Assembly: GCA_017414725.1 (NCBI GenBank)
Contig: JAFQKZ010000083.1
Location: 1-5,716, forward strand
Direction: 5' to 3'
Source of the DNA: Clostridia bacterium
Lineage (GTDB): Bacteria > Bacillota > Clostridia > Oscillospirales > Acutalibacteraceae
Length of the DNA: 5,716 nt
In this document: one piece after another, positions 1 to 5,424 of the stretch
Layout: every line of letters starts with the position of its first letter
How positions within the stretch are numbered: position 1 is the stretch's first letter
Program-made: the position numbers and the translations under genes
Notes under the pieces: generated by a model
Seen by the model: the letters and a program-made list of their open reading frames with translations, nothing else
Databases searched by the model: none
What the model was told of the DNA's origin: nothing

Positions 1-1
1 A

Positions 2-187
2 AAGAAAGAACATCAAAAATCTTCTGTTCGAGCTAAAGTTGAACATGTTTTCTCTGTTATCAAAAATCTTTTCGCTTTTCGTAAAACTCGATATCGAGGT
101 AAACGAAAGCAGTTTGCTAAATTGAATATTTTGTTTGCTCTTGCAAACCTCTATCTCGCTGACAGGCGTTTTGGCCTCTCGGTCTGA
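2..187 (+). CDS. IS5-family transposase, C-terminal fragment (5' end outside window)
   Basis: The first 61 codons visible are open from the window edge to a TGA at 185-187. The peptide carries the signature of the C-terminus of IS5-group DDE transposases: RAKVEHVFSVIKNLF, followed by the basic stretch FRKTRYRGKRK, then LNILFALANLYLADRR. The Glu of VEH (nt 41-43) matches the last acidic residue of the DDE triad, which binds metal in the catalytic site for strand cleavage and transfer. The N-terminal part with the two Asp residues is outside the window, so I cannot say whether the gene is intact. The stop is the natural family terminus, a few residues after LADRR, so the visible end is not truncated. 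The codons are less A/T-biased than in the tatD-mltG genes, which fits a mobile origin. Confidence 0.9.
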   Translation, partial: KKEHQKSSVRAKVEHVFSVIKNLFAFRKTRYRGKRKQFAKLNILFALANLYLADRRFGLSV

Positions 188-207
188 TTACGGCTTGTTT
201 TGAGTAG

Positions 208-243
208 AAAAAGCAGGGATTTACTTGCCTCTTTTGCTTTTTT
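208..243 (+). terminator. Possible Rho-independent terminator of the IS5 transposase
   Basis: AAAAAGCA (208-215) is complementary to TGCTTTTT (235-242). A few inner pairs are possible (AGG 215-217 with CCT 228-230), and the 3' arm is itself a T run ending at 243. It lies 20 nt after the transposase stop. The stem is A/T-rich and interrupted, so strength is doubtful. Confidence 0.4.
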
Positions 244-415
244 GATACTTCTTGCTTCCTCTATTCTTTTTTATCTTTATATACGCGGTTTTGCCTTAAT
301 ATAGTTGCACCACGGGTATTTGCTATTATAGCTTTAACGTTGTATGCAAAATTTCTTTTTTAATTAATACTAGCATAAGGTGGGAATTTTGGTTTTGAGT
401 CTTCTATAATTTCTA

Positions 416-443
416 TTGCTATATACTGTGTTTTTATTATAAT
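416..443 (+). promoter_or_regulatory. Weak candidate upstream promoter for metG
   Basis: TTGCTA (416-421) and TATAAT (438-443) are separated by 16 nt, a usable sigma-A spacing. The -35 matches 4 of 6 consensus bases and the -10 is perfect, but TATAAT occurs easily in sequence this AT-rich. It would give a leader of roughly 100 nt before metG. Confidence 0.25.
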
Positions 444-506
444 ATTGTTAATAATGGTTCGTAAAAAATTTATACAACAGTGAATATATGTTTTTTCTTG
501 AAATCA

Positions 507-515
507 TGATATAAT
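507..515 (+). promoter_or_regulatory. Extended -10 promoter for the metG operon
   Basis: TGATATAAT is an exact TGnTATAAT extended -10 element, 39 nt upstream of the metG ATG. No good -35 hexamer lies 16-18 nt upstream, which is typical of promoters that rely on the extended -10. The -10 sits inside an inverted repeat, TGAAAT (499-504) and ATTTCA (514-519), and overlaps the palindrome ATCATGAT (503-510). These could form a small operator or be chance in AT-rich DNA. It probably drives metG-tatD-ispF-mltG. Confidence 0.6.
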
Positions 516-554
516 TTCAGAAAAATAAAATTTTCAGAGGGGATATTATAATTC

Positions 555-2471
555 ATGAGCAAAAAATTTTACGTTACTACGCCAATATATTATGCTTCCG
601 GGAAAGCACACATTGGACATGTTTATAGCACTGTCGCAGCTGATATTACAGCGAGATATAAACGTATGCTGGGGTACGACGTGATGTTCACTACCGGCAT
701 GGACGAACATGGTCAAAAAGCTGAAAATAGTGCAAAAAAAGAGTCTAAGTCTCCTCAAAATTATGTGGATTTTGTCTCTGAAGATTTCAAAAAAATGTGG
801 ACAAAATTAAATATAAAATATGATAAATTTATAAGAACAACAGATAAAAATCATAAAGAAATTGTCCGGAAAATTTTTGATAAATTATACGAGAAAAATT
901 TAATATATAAGGGTAAATACAAAGGTTGGTATTGCACTCCGTGTGAGGCGTTTTTTACTGAGAAACAAATAAAAGAGAATAATAATTTATGCCCGGATTG
1001 TGGTCGCGAAGTAAAGTGGACCGAAGAAGAAGCGTATTTTTTTAAGCTTTCTGAGTTCGGAGATAAATTACTTGAATATTACAAGAATAACCCTGAGTTT
1101 TTGCAGCCGGACGGAAGATTATCTGAAATGATAAAATTTGTCGAGTCGGGTCTTGAAGACCTGTGCGTGACCAGAACGAGTTTTAACTGGGGGATACCTG
1201 TAAGTTTTGACTCGAAACACGTGATATATGTTTGGCTGGATGCTTTGACTAATTATATAACTTCACAGGGATATTTGAGTGCAAATTCGCAAGATTTCGA
1301 GAAATATTGGCCAGCAGATGTACATTTTGTCGGAAAAGAAATAGTTAGGTTTCATGCTGTGATTTGGCCGGCGATATTAATGGCTCTTGATTTGCCGTTG
1401 CCAAAGAAAATTTTCGGTCACGGGTGGATATTGTTCGGTGACGGTAGTAAAATGTCAAAGTCAAAAGGTAACGTGATAGATCCTGAGATTTTGTGCGAAA
1501 GATATGGCGTTGACGCTGTTAGATATTTCTTAATGCGTGAGTTTTCTTTTGGCGAAGACGGTTTGTTTACTAATGAAGCTCTGATAAATAGAATAAATTT
1601 TGATCTTGCAAATGATCTGGGGAATCTCGTGTCAAGAACTATCAGCATGATAGATAAATATTTTAATAATACTCTTATAGATAACCAGAGATTTGTGAAT
1701 TCTGACAAGGAATTGTTAGATCTAGTCGAAAATACTATTAAAAATTACGAAATTAATATGGATAACTTCAAGTTTTCCATGGCGCTTTCCGATGTTTGGT
1801 TGATAGTTTCAAAGTGTAACAAATATATAGATTTAAATATGCCGTGGGATTTGTACAAAAATCCTGAAAATCACGATAGACTTGCATGTGTTTTGTATAA
1901 TTTGTGCGAAGCCATGAGAATAGTATCTGTGTTGATTTCGCCGTTTATGCCTGAAACAGCCGTCAAAATTCAAGAACAACTTAATATTTCTTCAGAAATT
2001 TGCACATGGGATAAAATAAAAAACTGGGGCGAATTACCGAAAAACACCACAGTAAATAAATCTGTTATATTATTCCCGAGAATAGACGTCCAGAAAGAAC
2101 TCGAAGAGCTGGAAAATATTATTTCAAATAATAATAACGGTAATAATTTAATAAAAATAGACGAGTTTTTTAAAACAGAACTAATAGTCGGAGAAATATT
2201 AGAGTGCGAAAAAGTTAAAAAATCTAAAAAATTATTGAAATTATTAGTACATGATGGCACAAAAAATAGAACTGTAGTATCGGGTATTTCGAATTATTAC
2301 ACACCTGAAGATTTAATTAATAAAAAAATAATTTTAGTTTCAAATCTTGAACCTGTTAAGTTGTGCGGAATCGAAAGTCAAGGTATGATTCTTGCGTCTC
2401 AAGATATTAATAATAATGTAAAAGTAATTTTTGTGGATAATTCTGTACCTGCCGGAAGCAAAATCAGTTAA
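555..2471 (+). CDS. metG: Methionyl-tRNA synthetase
   Basis: Charges tRNA-Met, initiator and elongator, with methionine using ATP (EC 6.1.1.10) in the cytoplasm. The 638-aa length is normal for the long, homodimeric type. The Rossmann catalytic domain carries HIGH at residues 19-22 and KMSKS at 299-303. The connective-peptide zinc knuckle has Cys127, Cys130, Cys146 and Cys149 in two CxxC pairs. An anticodon-binding helical domain (about 340-500) contains the MPWDLYK segment. From about residue 533 (IKIDEFFK) to the end is an EMAP/Tma108-type tRNA-binding OB fold with VVSGI and GMILAS motifs. An Asn-rich linker (about 522-531) joins the two. The ATG has RBS AGAGGGGA and an in-frame TAA at 549-551, so the start is secure. 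First gene of a probable operon; the tatD start follows 35 nt after its stop. Confidence 0.98.
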   Translation: MSKKFYVTTPIYYASGKAHIGHVYSTVAADITARYKRMLGYDVMFTTGMDEHGQKAENSAKKESKSPQNYVDFVSEDFKKMWTKLNIKYDKFIRTTDKNHKEIVRKIFDKLYEKNLIYKGKYKGWYCTPCEAFFTEKQIKENNNLCPDCGREVKWTEEEAYFFKLSEFGDKLLEYYKNNPEFLQPDGRLSEMIKFVESGLEDLCVTRTSFNWGIPVSFDSKHVIYVWLDALTNYITSQGYLSANSQDFEKYWPADVHFVGKEIVRFHAVIWPAILMALDLPLPKKIFGHGWILFGDGSKMSKSKGNVIDPEILCERYGVDAVRYFLMREFSFGEDGLFTNEALINRINFDLANDLGNLVSRTISMIDKYFNNTLIDNQRFVNSDKELLDLVENTIKNYEINMDNFKFSMALSDVWLIVSKCNKYIDLNMPWDLYKNPENHDRLACVLYNLCEAMRIVSVLISPFMPETAVKIQEQLNISSEICTWDKIKNWGELPKNTTVNKSVILFPRIDVQKELEELENIISNNNNGNNLIKIDEFFKTELIVGEILECEKVKKSKKLLKLLVHDGTKNRTVVSGISNYYTPEDLINKKIILVSNLEPVKLCGIESQGMILASQDINNNVKVIFVDNSVPAGSKIS

Positions 2472-2472
2472 A

Positions 2473-2491
2473 TATATATTACTAATATATA
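2473..2491. repeat. 19-bp perfect AT-only inverted repeat between metG and tatD
   Basis: TATATATTA (2473-2481), a central C (2482), and TAATATATA (2483-2491) form a perfect palindrome directly before the tatD ribosome binding site (GGTGA, 2496-2500). The one-base centre makes a long RNA hairpin unlikely without losing the inner pairs. With only A and T in the arms, chance is a serious alternative. It could be a protein-binding site or a minor processing or stability element. Confidence 0.35.
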
Positions 2492-2506
2492 ATATGGTGA
2501 TAAAAT

Positions 2507-3277
2507 TTGTATAAGATTTTTGATACGCACGCACATTACGATGACGAGAGTTTTGATTCGGAGCGTGATGAGATTTTACAAAATTTAAAATTAAATAATA
2601 TTTATGGTGTGCTTAATGCTAGTGTAGATTTGAAGAGTTCTGAAGTTTCTGTTGAGCTTGCAAAAAAGTATGATCATGTTTATTGTGCTGTTGGAATTCA
2701 TCCGCAAAATATAAATAATTTAGATAAAAATTATATAAATAATCTCGAAAATTTGATTTTAAATAATAATAAAATTATAGCTATTGGCGAAATAGGTCTG
2801 GATTATTATTTTGATAATAATAATAAAAATTTGCAAAAAAACATATTTGAAGAGCAAATTAATTTGAGTTTGAAACATGATTTGCCAATATTAGTGCATG
2901 ACAGAGAAGCTCACTTTGATACTCTGGAAATTTTGAAAAAATATAGACCTAAGGGTGTTGTCCATTGTTTTTCCGGTAGTCTTGAAATGGCCAAAGAAAT
3001 AATAAATTTAAATATGTATTTGGGCATCGGCGGAGTTCTTACGTTTAAAAATTCAAAGACTATCTGTGAAGTTGTCAAAAATATTCCGTTGGAATATCTT
3101 GTGTTCGAAACAGATGCTCCGTATTTGGCACCTGTTCCATTTAGAGGAAAACGTTGTATTTCTGCGTACATAAAATACGTTGCTGAGAGATTATCAGAAA
3201 TTTTAAATACAAATATTAATATTATATATGACAAAATCTACGAAAATTCTTTAAAATTATTTAACATAAATGTATAA
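2507..3277 (+). CDS. tatD: TatD-family metal-dependent hydrolase (probable deoxyribonuclease)
   Basis: A 256-aa TIM-barrel enzyme of the TatD/YcfH/YabD family; members are Mg-dependent 3'-5' exonucleases or DNases linked to DNA repair. The usual ligand set is complete: His8 and His10 in FDTHAHYD, Glu95 in IGEIGLDYY, His131 in LVHDRE, His153 in VVHCFSG and Asp203 in FETDAPYLAP. The clostridial signature PVPFRGKR follows. The start is TTG: an in-frame TAA lies at 2501-2503 and the conserved DTHAH begins at residue 6, so no other start can supply the motif. RBS GGTGA lies 6 nt upstream. In many Firmicutes this gene follows metG, as here, but the usual next genes rnmV and ksgA are absent and ispF follows 24 nt later. 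The gene could be called yabD; the exact substrate is not shown by sequence. Confidence 0.95.
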   Translation: MYKIFDTHAHYDDESFDSERDEILQNLKLNNIYGVLNASVDLKSSEVSVELAKKYDHVYCAVGIHPQNINNLDKNYINNLENLILNNNKIIAIGEIGLDYYFDNNNKNLQKNIFEEQINLSLKHDLPILVHDREAHFDTLEILKKYRPKGVVHCFSGSLEMAKEIINLNMYLGIGGVLTFKNSKTICEVVKNIPLEYLVFETDAPYLAPVPFRGKRCISAYIKYVAERLSEILNTNINIIYDKIYENSLKLFNINV

Positions 3278-3301
3278 CATGCAGCAGAAAGGCGGTAAGC
3301 T

Positions 3302-3778
3302 GTGAGAATTGGTCACGGATATGATGTCCATAGATATGTTGAAAACAGAAAACTGATACTTGGCGGAGTTGAAATTCCTTATAAATTCGGTCTGTTAGGT
3401 CATTCGGATGCTGATGTTTTGGTGCACGCTATAATAGACTCGTTAATAGGTGCGTTGTGTCTTGGTGACATAGGAAAATTATTTCCTGATACCGACATAA
3501 AATATAAAAATATAGACAGTCTAATATTATTAAAACATGTGAATAATATAATTATAGAAAAAAAATATGAAATAATTAATATAGACAGTACAATTGTTAT
3601 ACAAGAGCCTAAATTGTCAAGTTATATTAATAACATAAGAAAAAACATAGCTGATACATGTAAAATAAATATTAATGATATTAATGTTAAAGCTAAAACT
3701 GAAGAAAACCTGGGATTTACGGGTGCTCTCCAGGGTGTTGCCGCACATGCTGTTGTATTAATAAATAACAAAAATTAA
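3302..3778 (+). CDS. ispF: 2-C-methyl-D-erythritol 2,4-cyclodiphosphate synthase
   Basis: Converts CDP-ME 2-phosphate to MECDP with release of CMP (EC 4.6.1.12), the fifth step of the MEP pathway to isoprenoids. Its products feed, among others, undecaprenyl phosphate, the lipid carrier of peptidoglycan precursors. The 158-aa length is standard for the trimeric enzyme. Metal ligands Asp8 and His10 lie in GHGYDVH, and His42 in GHSDADVLVHAIIDSL; His34 is the conserved His of GHSDAD. The C-terminal nucleotide-binding segment is KAKTEENLGFTG (130-141), the equivalent of KATTTEKLGFTG in the E. coli enzyme. The start is GTG with RBS AAGGCGG (3289-3295) 6 nt upstream and an in-frame TAA at 3296-3298, so it is forced. 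The frequent partner ispD is not in this window. Co-transcription with tatD and mltG is inferred from short gaps. Confidence 0.97.
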   Translation: MRIGHGYDVHRYVENRKLILGGVEIPYKFGLLGHSDADVLVHAIIDSLIGALCLGDIGKLFPDTDIKYKNIDSLILLKHVNNIIIEKKYEIINIDSTIVIQEPKLSSYINNIRKNIADTCKININDINVKAKTEENLGFTGALQGVAAHAVVLINNKN

Positions 3779-3796
3779 AGAAAGTAAAGTTTAAGT

Positions 3797-4924
3797 ATGA
3801 GAAAAAAATCTAAAAAATATGTAACAGAAAAAAATGGTTGTTTTTTTAGAATAGCCTGGTTAGTGTGCCTGATAATAATTTCAGTGCTAATCTCTAGGTT
3901 TATCATGGCCGGAATCAATGATATGTTGGCTATTGGAAAAACTAGCGAAATTATACAAGTAGAAATCCCTGAGAACGCTGATATTAACCAAGTTTCACAG
4001 GAGCTTGTTAATAAAAATATAATAAAAGAAAAATGGTTTTTTAAATTATATGCTTGGGGTACACGTTCGTCTAATAAATTTTATGGTGGATTTTATGAAC
4101 TCGAAACTACTATGGACTACCAGACAATCTTGAATCATATTAAAAATAAAGAGAATATTCGTGACGTAATAGAAATTACTATTACCGAGGGCATGAATGT
4201 CTTAGAGTGCGCAAGTTTAATGAACCGCAATAATATTTGCTCCGAACAAGATTTCCTGAAAGCCTGTAATTCCGATAAATTCAAAGAAAAATATAAATTT
4301 GTCTACGAAAATACCGACCCAAAAGTACTCTATAAACTCGAAGGATACTTGTTCCCGGATACTTATAGATTTTATAAAAACGAAAAGCCTGAAAATGTTA
4401 TCAGCAAAATATTAAATAATTACAACAAAAAAATATATAATAAATTAAATAATAATAATTTTACTATAGAAGAGCTGGCTAGAAACAAAAATATGAATTT
4501 GTCAGATGTGATTACGATTGCGTCTTTGATACAGGCTGAGGCCGCTGACAAACAAGACATGTATAATATTTCGTCAGTAATTCATAATAGACTCGAAACC
4601 TTGAAAACCGACGGGCACAACAGATATAACGAATTTTCGCTTCATATTTTAAGAATCGACGCTACGGTTTATTATCCGTATAAAAACAAAGCGTCTGTAC
4701 CTGCGAACATACTCAAGACTTTTAGCAGTAATTACAATACCTATCAGATACATGGTTTACCGCCGGGCCCGATTTGCAATCCCGGATTAGACGCTATTGA
4801 TGCAGCTTTAAATCCTGCACGCACTGACTATTATTATTACTGTCATAGCTCAAGCGGCGAGACTTTCTTCGCACGCACCAATCAAGTGCATGTGACTAAT
4901 CTTAAAAAAGCTGGGTTAGTATAA
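3797..4924 (+). CDS. mltG: Endolytic murein transglycosylase, MltG/YceG family
   Basis: A membrane-anchored lytic transglycosylase that cuts nascent glycan strands and is thought to end their polymerisation. The 375 residues begin with a short basic cytoplasmic tail, then one transmembrane helix (about 16-40, FFRIAWLVCLIIISVLISRF), a LysM-like region (about 53-118) and the YceG catalytic domain (about 125-372). Family motifs are EGYLFPDTYRF (182-192), IASLIQAEA (241-249; Glu248 aligns with the catalytic Glu), VIHNRL, IDATVYYP (287-294), YNTYQIHGLPPGPICNPG (313-330) and ALNPARTDYYYY. IDATVYY replaces the more usual SD(P/A)T, a mild deviation. The ATG follows an in-frame TAA (3785-3787); only a weak AAAG-type ribosome site precedes it, unlike its neighbours. 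It is the last gene before a terminator. Its last 75 codons are duplicated downstream. Confidence 0.95.
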   Translation: MRKKSKKYVTEKNGCFFRIAWLVCLIIISVLISRFIMAGINDMLAIGKTSEIIQVEIPENADINQVSQELVNKNIIKEKWFFKLYAWGTRSSNKFYGGFYELETTMDYQTILNHIKNKENIRDVIEITITEGMNVLECASLMNRNNICSEQDFLKACNSDKFKEKYKFVYENTDPKVLYKLEGYLFPDTYRFYKNEKPENVISKILNNYNKKIYNKLNNNNFTIEELARNKNMNLSDVITIASLIQAEAADKQDMYNISSVIHNRLETLKTDGHNRYNEFSLHILRIDATVYYPYKNKASVPANILKTFSSNYNTYQIHGLPPGPICNPGLDAIDAALNPARTDYYYYCHSSSGETFFARTNQVHVTNLKKAGLV

Positions 4925-5043
4925 ACATATAATTAATTTTCATCAAAATACACAAAAATTAAAAAATATTGAATTAATATATATAATTTTCTGTCATAAT
5001 TTATTTCGAAAGATTATGACGGATTTTATTATTTTGTATTTAA
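4697..5043 (+). repeat. Tandem duplication, copy 1 (mltG 3' end, 3' flank, terminator)
   Basis: This segment runs from Val301 of mltG through the stop and the AT-rich 3' flank to TTGTATTTAA. It recurs at 5054-5404 after a 10-nt junction. The offset between copies is 357 nt at the start, 360 at the stop codon (one extra AAA codon in copy 2) and 361 at the end (one extra base in the flank). This copy belongs to the intact gene. Confidence 0.95.
4990..5035 (+). terminator. Rho-independent terminator of the metG-mltG operon
   Basis: CTGTCATAAT (4991-5000) pairs with ATTATGACGG (5013-5022), including one U-G wobble, and T4990 pairs with A5023. The 12-nt loop contains the palindrome TTTCGAAA. The tract TTTTATTATTTT (5024-5035) follows. 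It lies 65 nt after the mltG stop, with no gene between. Confidence 0.75.
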
Positions 5044-5053
5044 TAGAATTGTT

Positions 5054-5284
5054 GTACCAGCAAATCTAATAAAGACTTTCAGCAATAATTATAATACTTA
5101 TCAAATACACGGCTTACTGCCGGTCCCGATTTGCAACCCCGGGTTAGACGCTATTGATGCAGCTTTAAATCCTGCACGCACTGACTATTATTATTACTGT
5201 CATAGCTCAAGCGGCGAGACTTTTTTCGCACGCACCAATCAAGTACATGTGACTAATCTTAAAAAAAAAGCTGGGTTAGTATAA
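5054..5284 (+). pseudogene. Headless mltG fragment (C-terminal 76 codons)
   Basis: The reading frame is open from at least 5000 through the duplicated mltG tail to TAA at 5282-5284, but contains no ATG, GTG or TTG with a ribosome site before the homologous part. It encodes the equivalent of residues 301-375 of the neighbouring MltG, plus one extra Lys near the end. Five residues differ in the first 30 codons. Two fall in a conserved MltG motif: LPPGPI becomes LLPVPI. The catalytic Glu region and the membrane anchor are absent, so no transglycosylase activity is expected. The frame has nonetheless been kept, and most of the differences are synonymous. That suggests much of the divergence arose while the sequence was part of a working gene. 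It sits between the two copies of the terminator, so any expression would need read-through. Confidence 0.85.
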
Positions 5285-5350
5285 ATATATAATTAATTTT
5301 CGCCAAAATACACAAAAATTATAAAATTATTGAATTAATATATATAATTT

Positions 5351-5396
5351 TCTGTCATAATTTATTTCGAAAGATTATGACAGATTTTATTATTTT
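5351..5396 (+). terminator. Duplicate Rho-independent terminator
   Basis: TCTGTCATAAT (5351-5361) pairs perfectly over 11 bp with ATTATGACAGA (5374-5384), followed by TTTTATTATTTT (5385-5396). This is the second copy of the mltG terminator. The U-G wobble of copy 1 is a U-A pair here. It probably isolates the next gene from upstream transcription. Confidence 0.75.
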
Positions 5397-5424
5397 GTAT
5401 TTAATTAGAAAGGATTGATTGTTT

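Larger units (their letters stand above)
1..316 (+). mobile_element. 3' portion of an IS5-family insertion sequence
   Basis: The window opens inside an insertion sequence. It holds the C-terminal end of an IS5-type transposase, a hairpin followed by T residues, and then AT-rich sequence. The right boundary is uncertain. I place it provisionally at 316, after GTTGCACCACGGG (304-316), because IS5-group elements end in a short inverted repeat with a GCACC-like core when read outward. The left end lies outside the window, so neither the inverted repeat nor a target duplication can be verified. The element is certain as a transposase remnant; the endpoint is a guess. Confidence 0.6.
317..554. other. 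Intergenic region between the IS5 remnant and metG
   Basis: About 240 nt of AT-rich sequence contain no ORF of note on either strand and no recognisable RNA gene. They hold a small perfect inverted repeat GCTATTATAGC (322-332), two candidate plus-strand promoters described separately, and the metG ribosome binding site AGAGGGGA (536-543), 11 nt before the ATG. There is no T-box specifier hairpin/antiterminator set and no SAM riboswitch core that I can recognise, so metG appears to be transcribed from a plain promoter. Confidence 0.6.
5054..5404 (+). repeat. Tandem duplication, copy 2 (diverged)
   Basis: Second copy of the mltG 3' end, flank and terminator. By hand alignment there are 17 substitutions in the first 90 nt (codons 301-330 of mltG). 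There are only 2 substitutions plus one AAA insertion in the remaining 138 nt of coding sequence, and about 6 changes in the 120-nt flank. The sequence after copy 2 (TTAGAAAGGATTG) resembles an undisturbed continuation. The sequence after copy 1 jumps back into mltG at 5044-5053. Confidence 0.95.

Noticed and set aside
374..391. AAGGTGGGAATTTTGG resembles the first half of a T-box (AGGGTGGNACCGCG) upstream of an aminoacyl-tRNA synthetase
   Set aside because: The ACCGCG half is missing, and I find no specifier hairpin and no competing terminator/antiterminator before metG.
546..758. Minus-strand open frames inside metG and tatD (also 1418-1708, 1970-2260, 2340-2534, 2911-3234)
   Set aside because: They lie opposite strongly conserved coding sequence, have no recognisable domain or ribosome site, and are explained as shadows of AT-rich genes.
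2494..2514. Seven-codon ORF ATG-GTG-ATA-AAA-TTT-GTA-TAA overlapping the tatD start
   Set aside because: It has no ribosome site of its own, and the GGTGA that would serve tatD lies inside it; it looks like chance from out-of-frame reading.
555..4924. Alternative genetic code (UGA as Trp), considered because of the extreme AT content
   Set aside because: All Trp positions in the four genes use TGG and no in-frame TGA occurs; TGA serves as the stop in the IS5 transposase and the 57-codon ORF.
5000..5284. Copy 2 of the mltG tail as an expressed small protein starting before 5054
   Set aside because: The frame is open from 5000 but has no start codon with a ribosome site, and it lies directly after a terminator.
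4697..5404. Tandem copies as a CRISPR or satellite array
   Set aside because: There are only two long, diverged copies with coding content and no regular short repeats or spacers.
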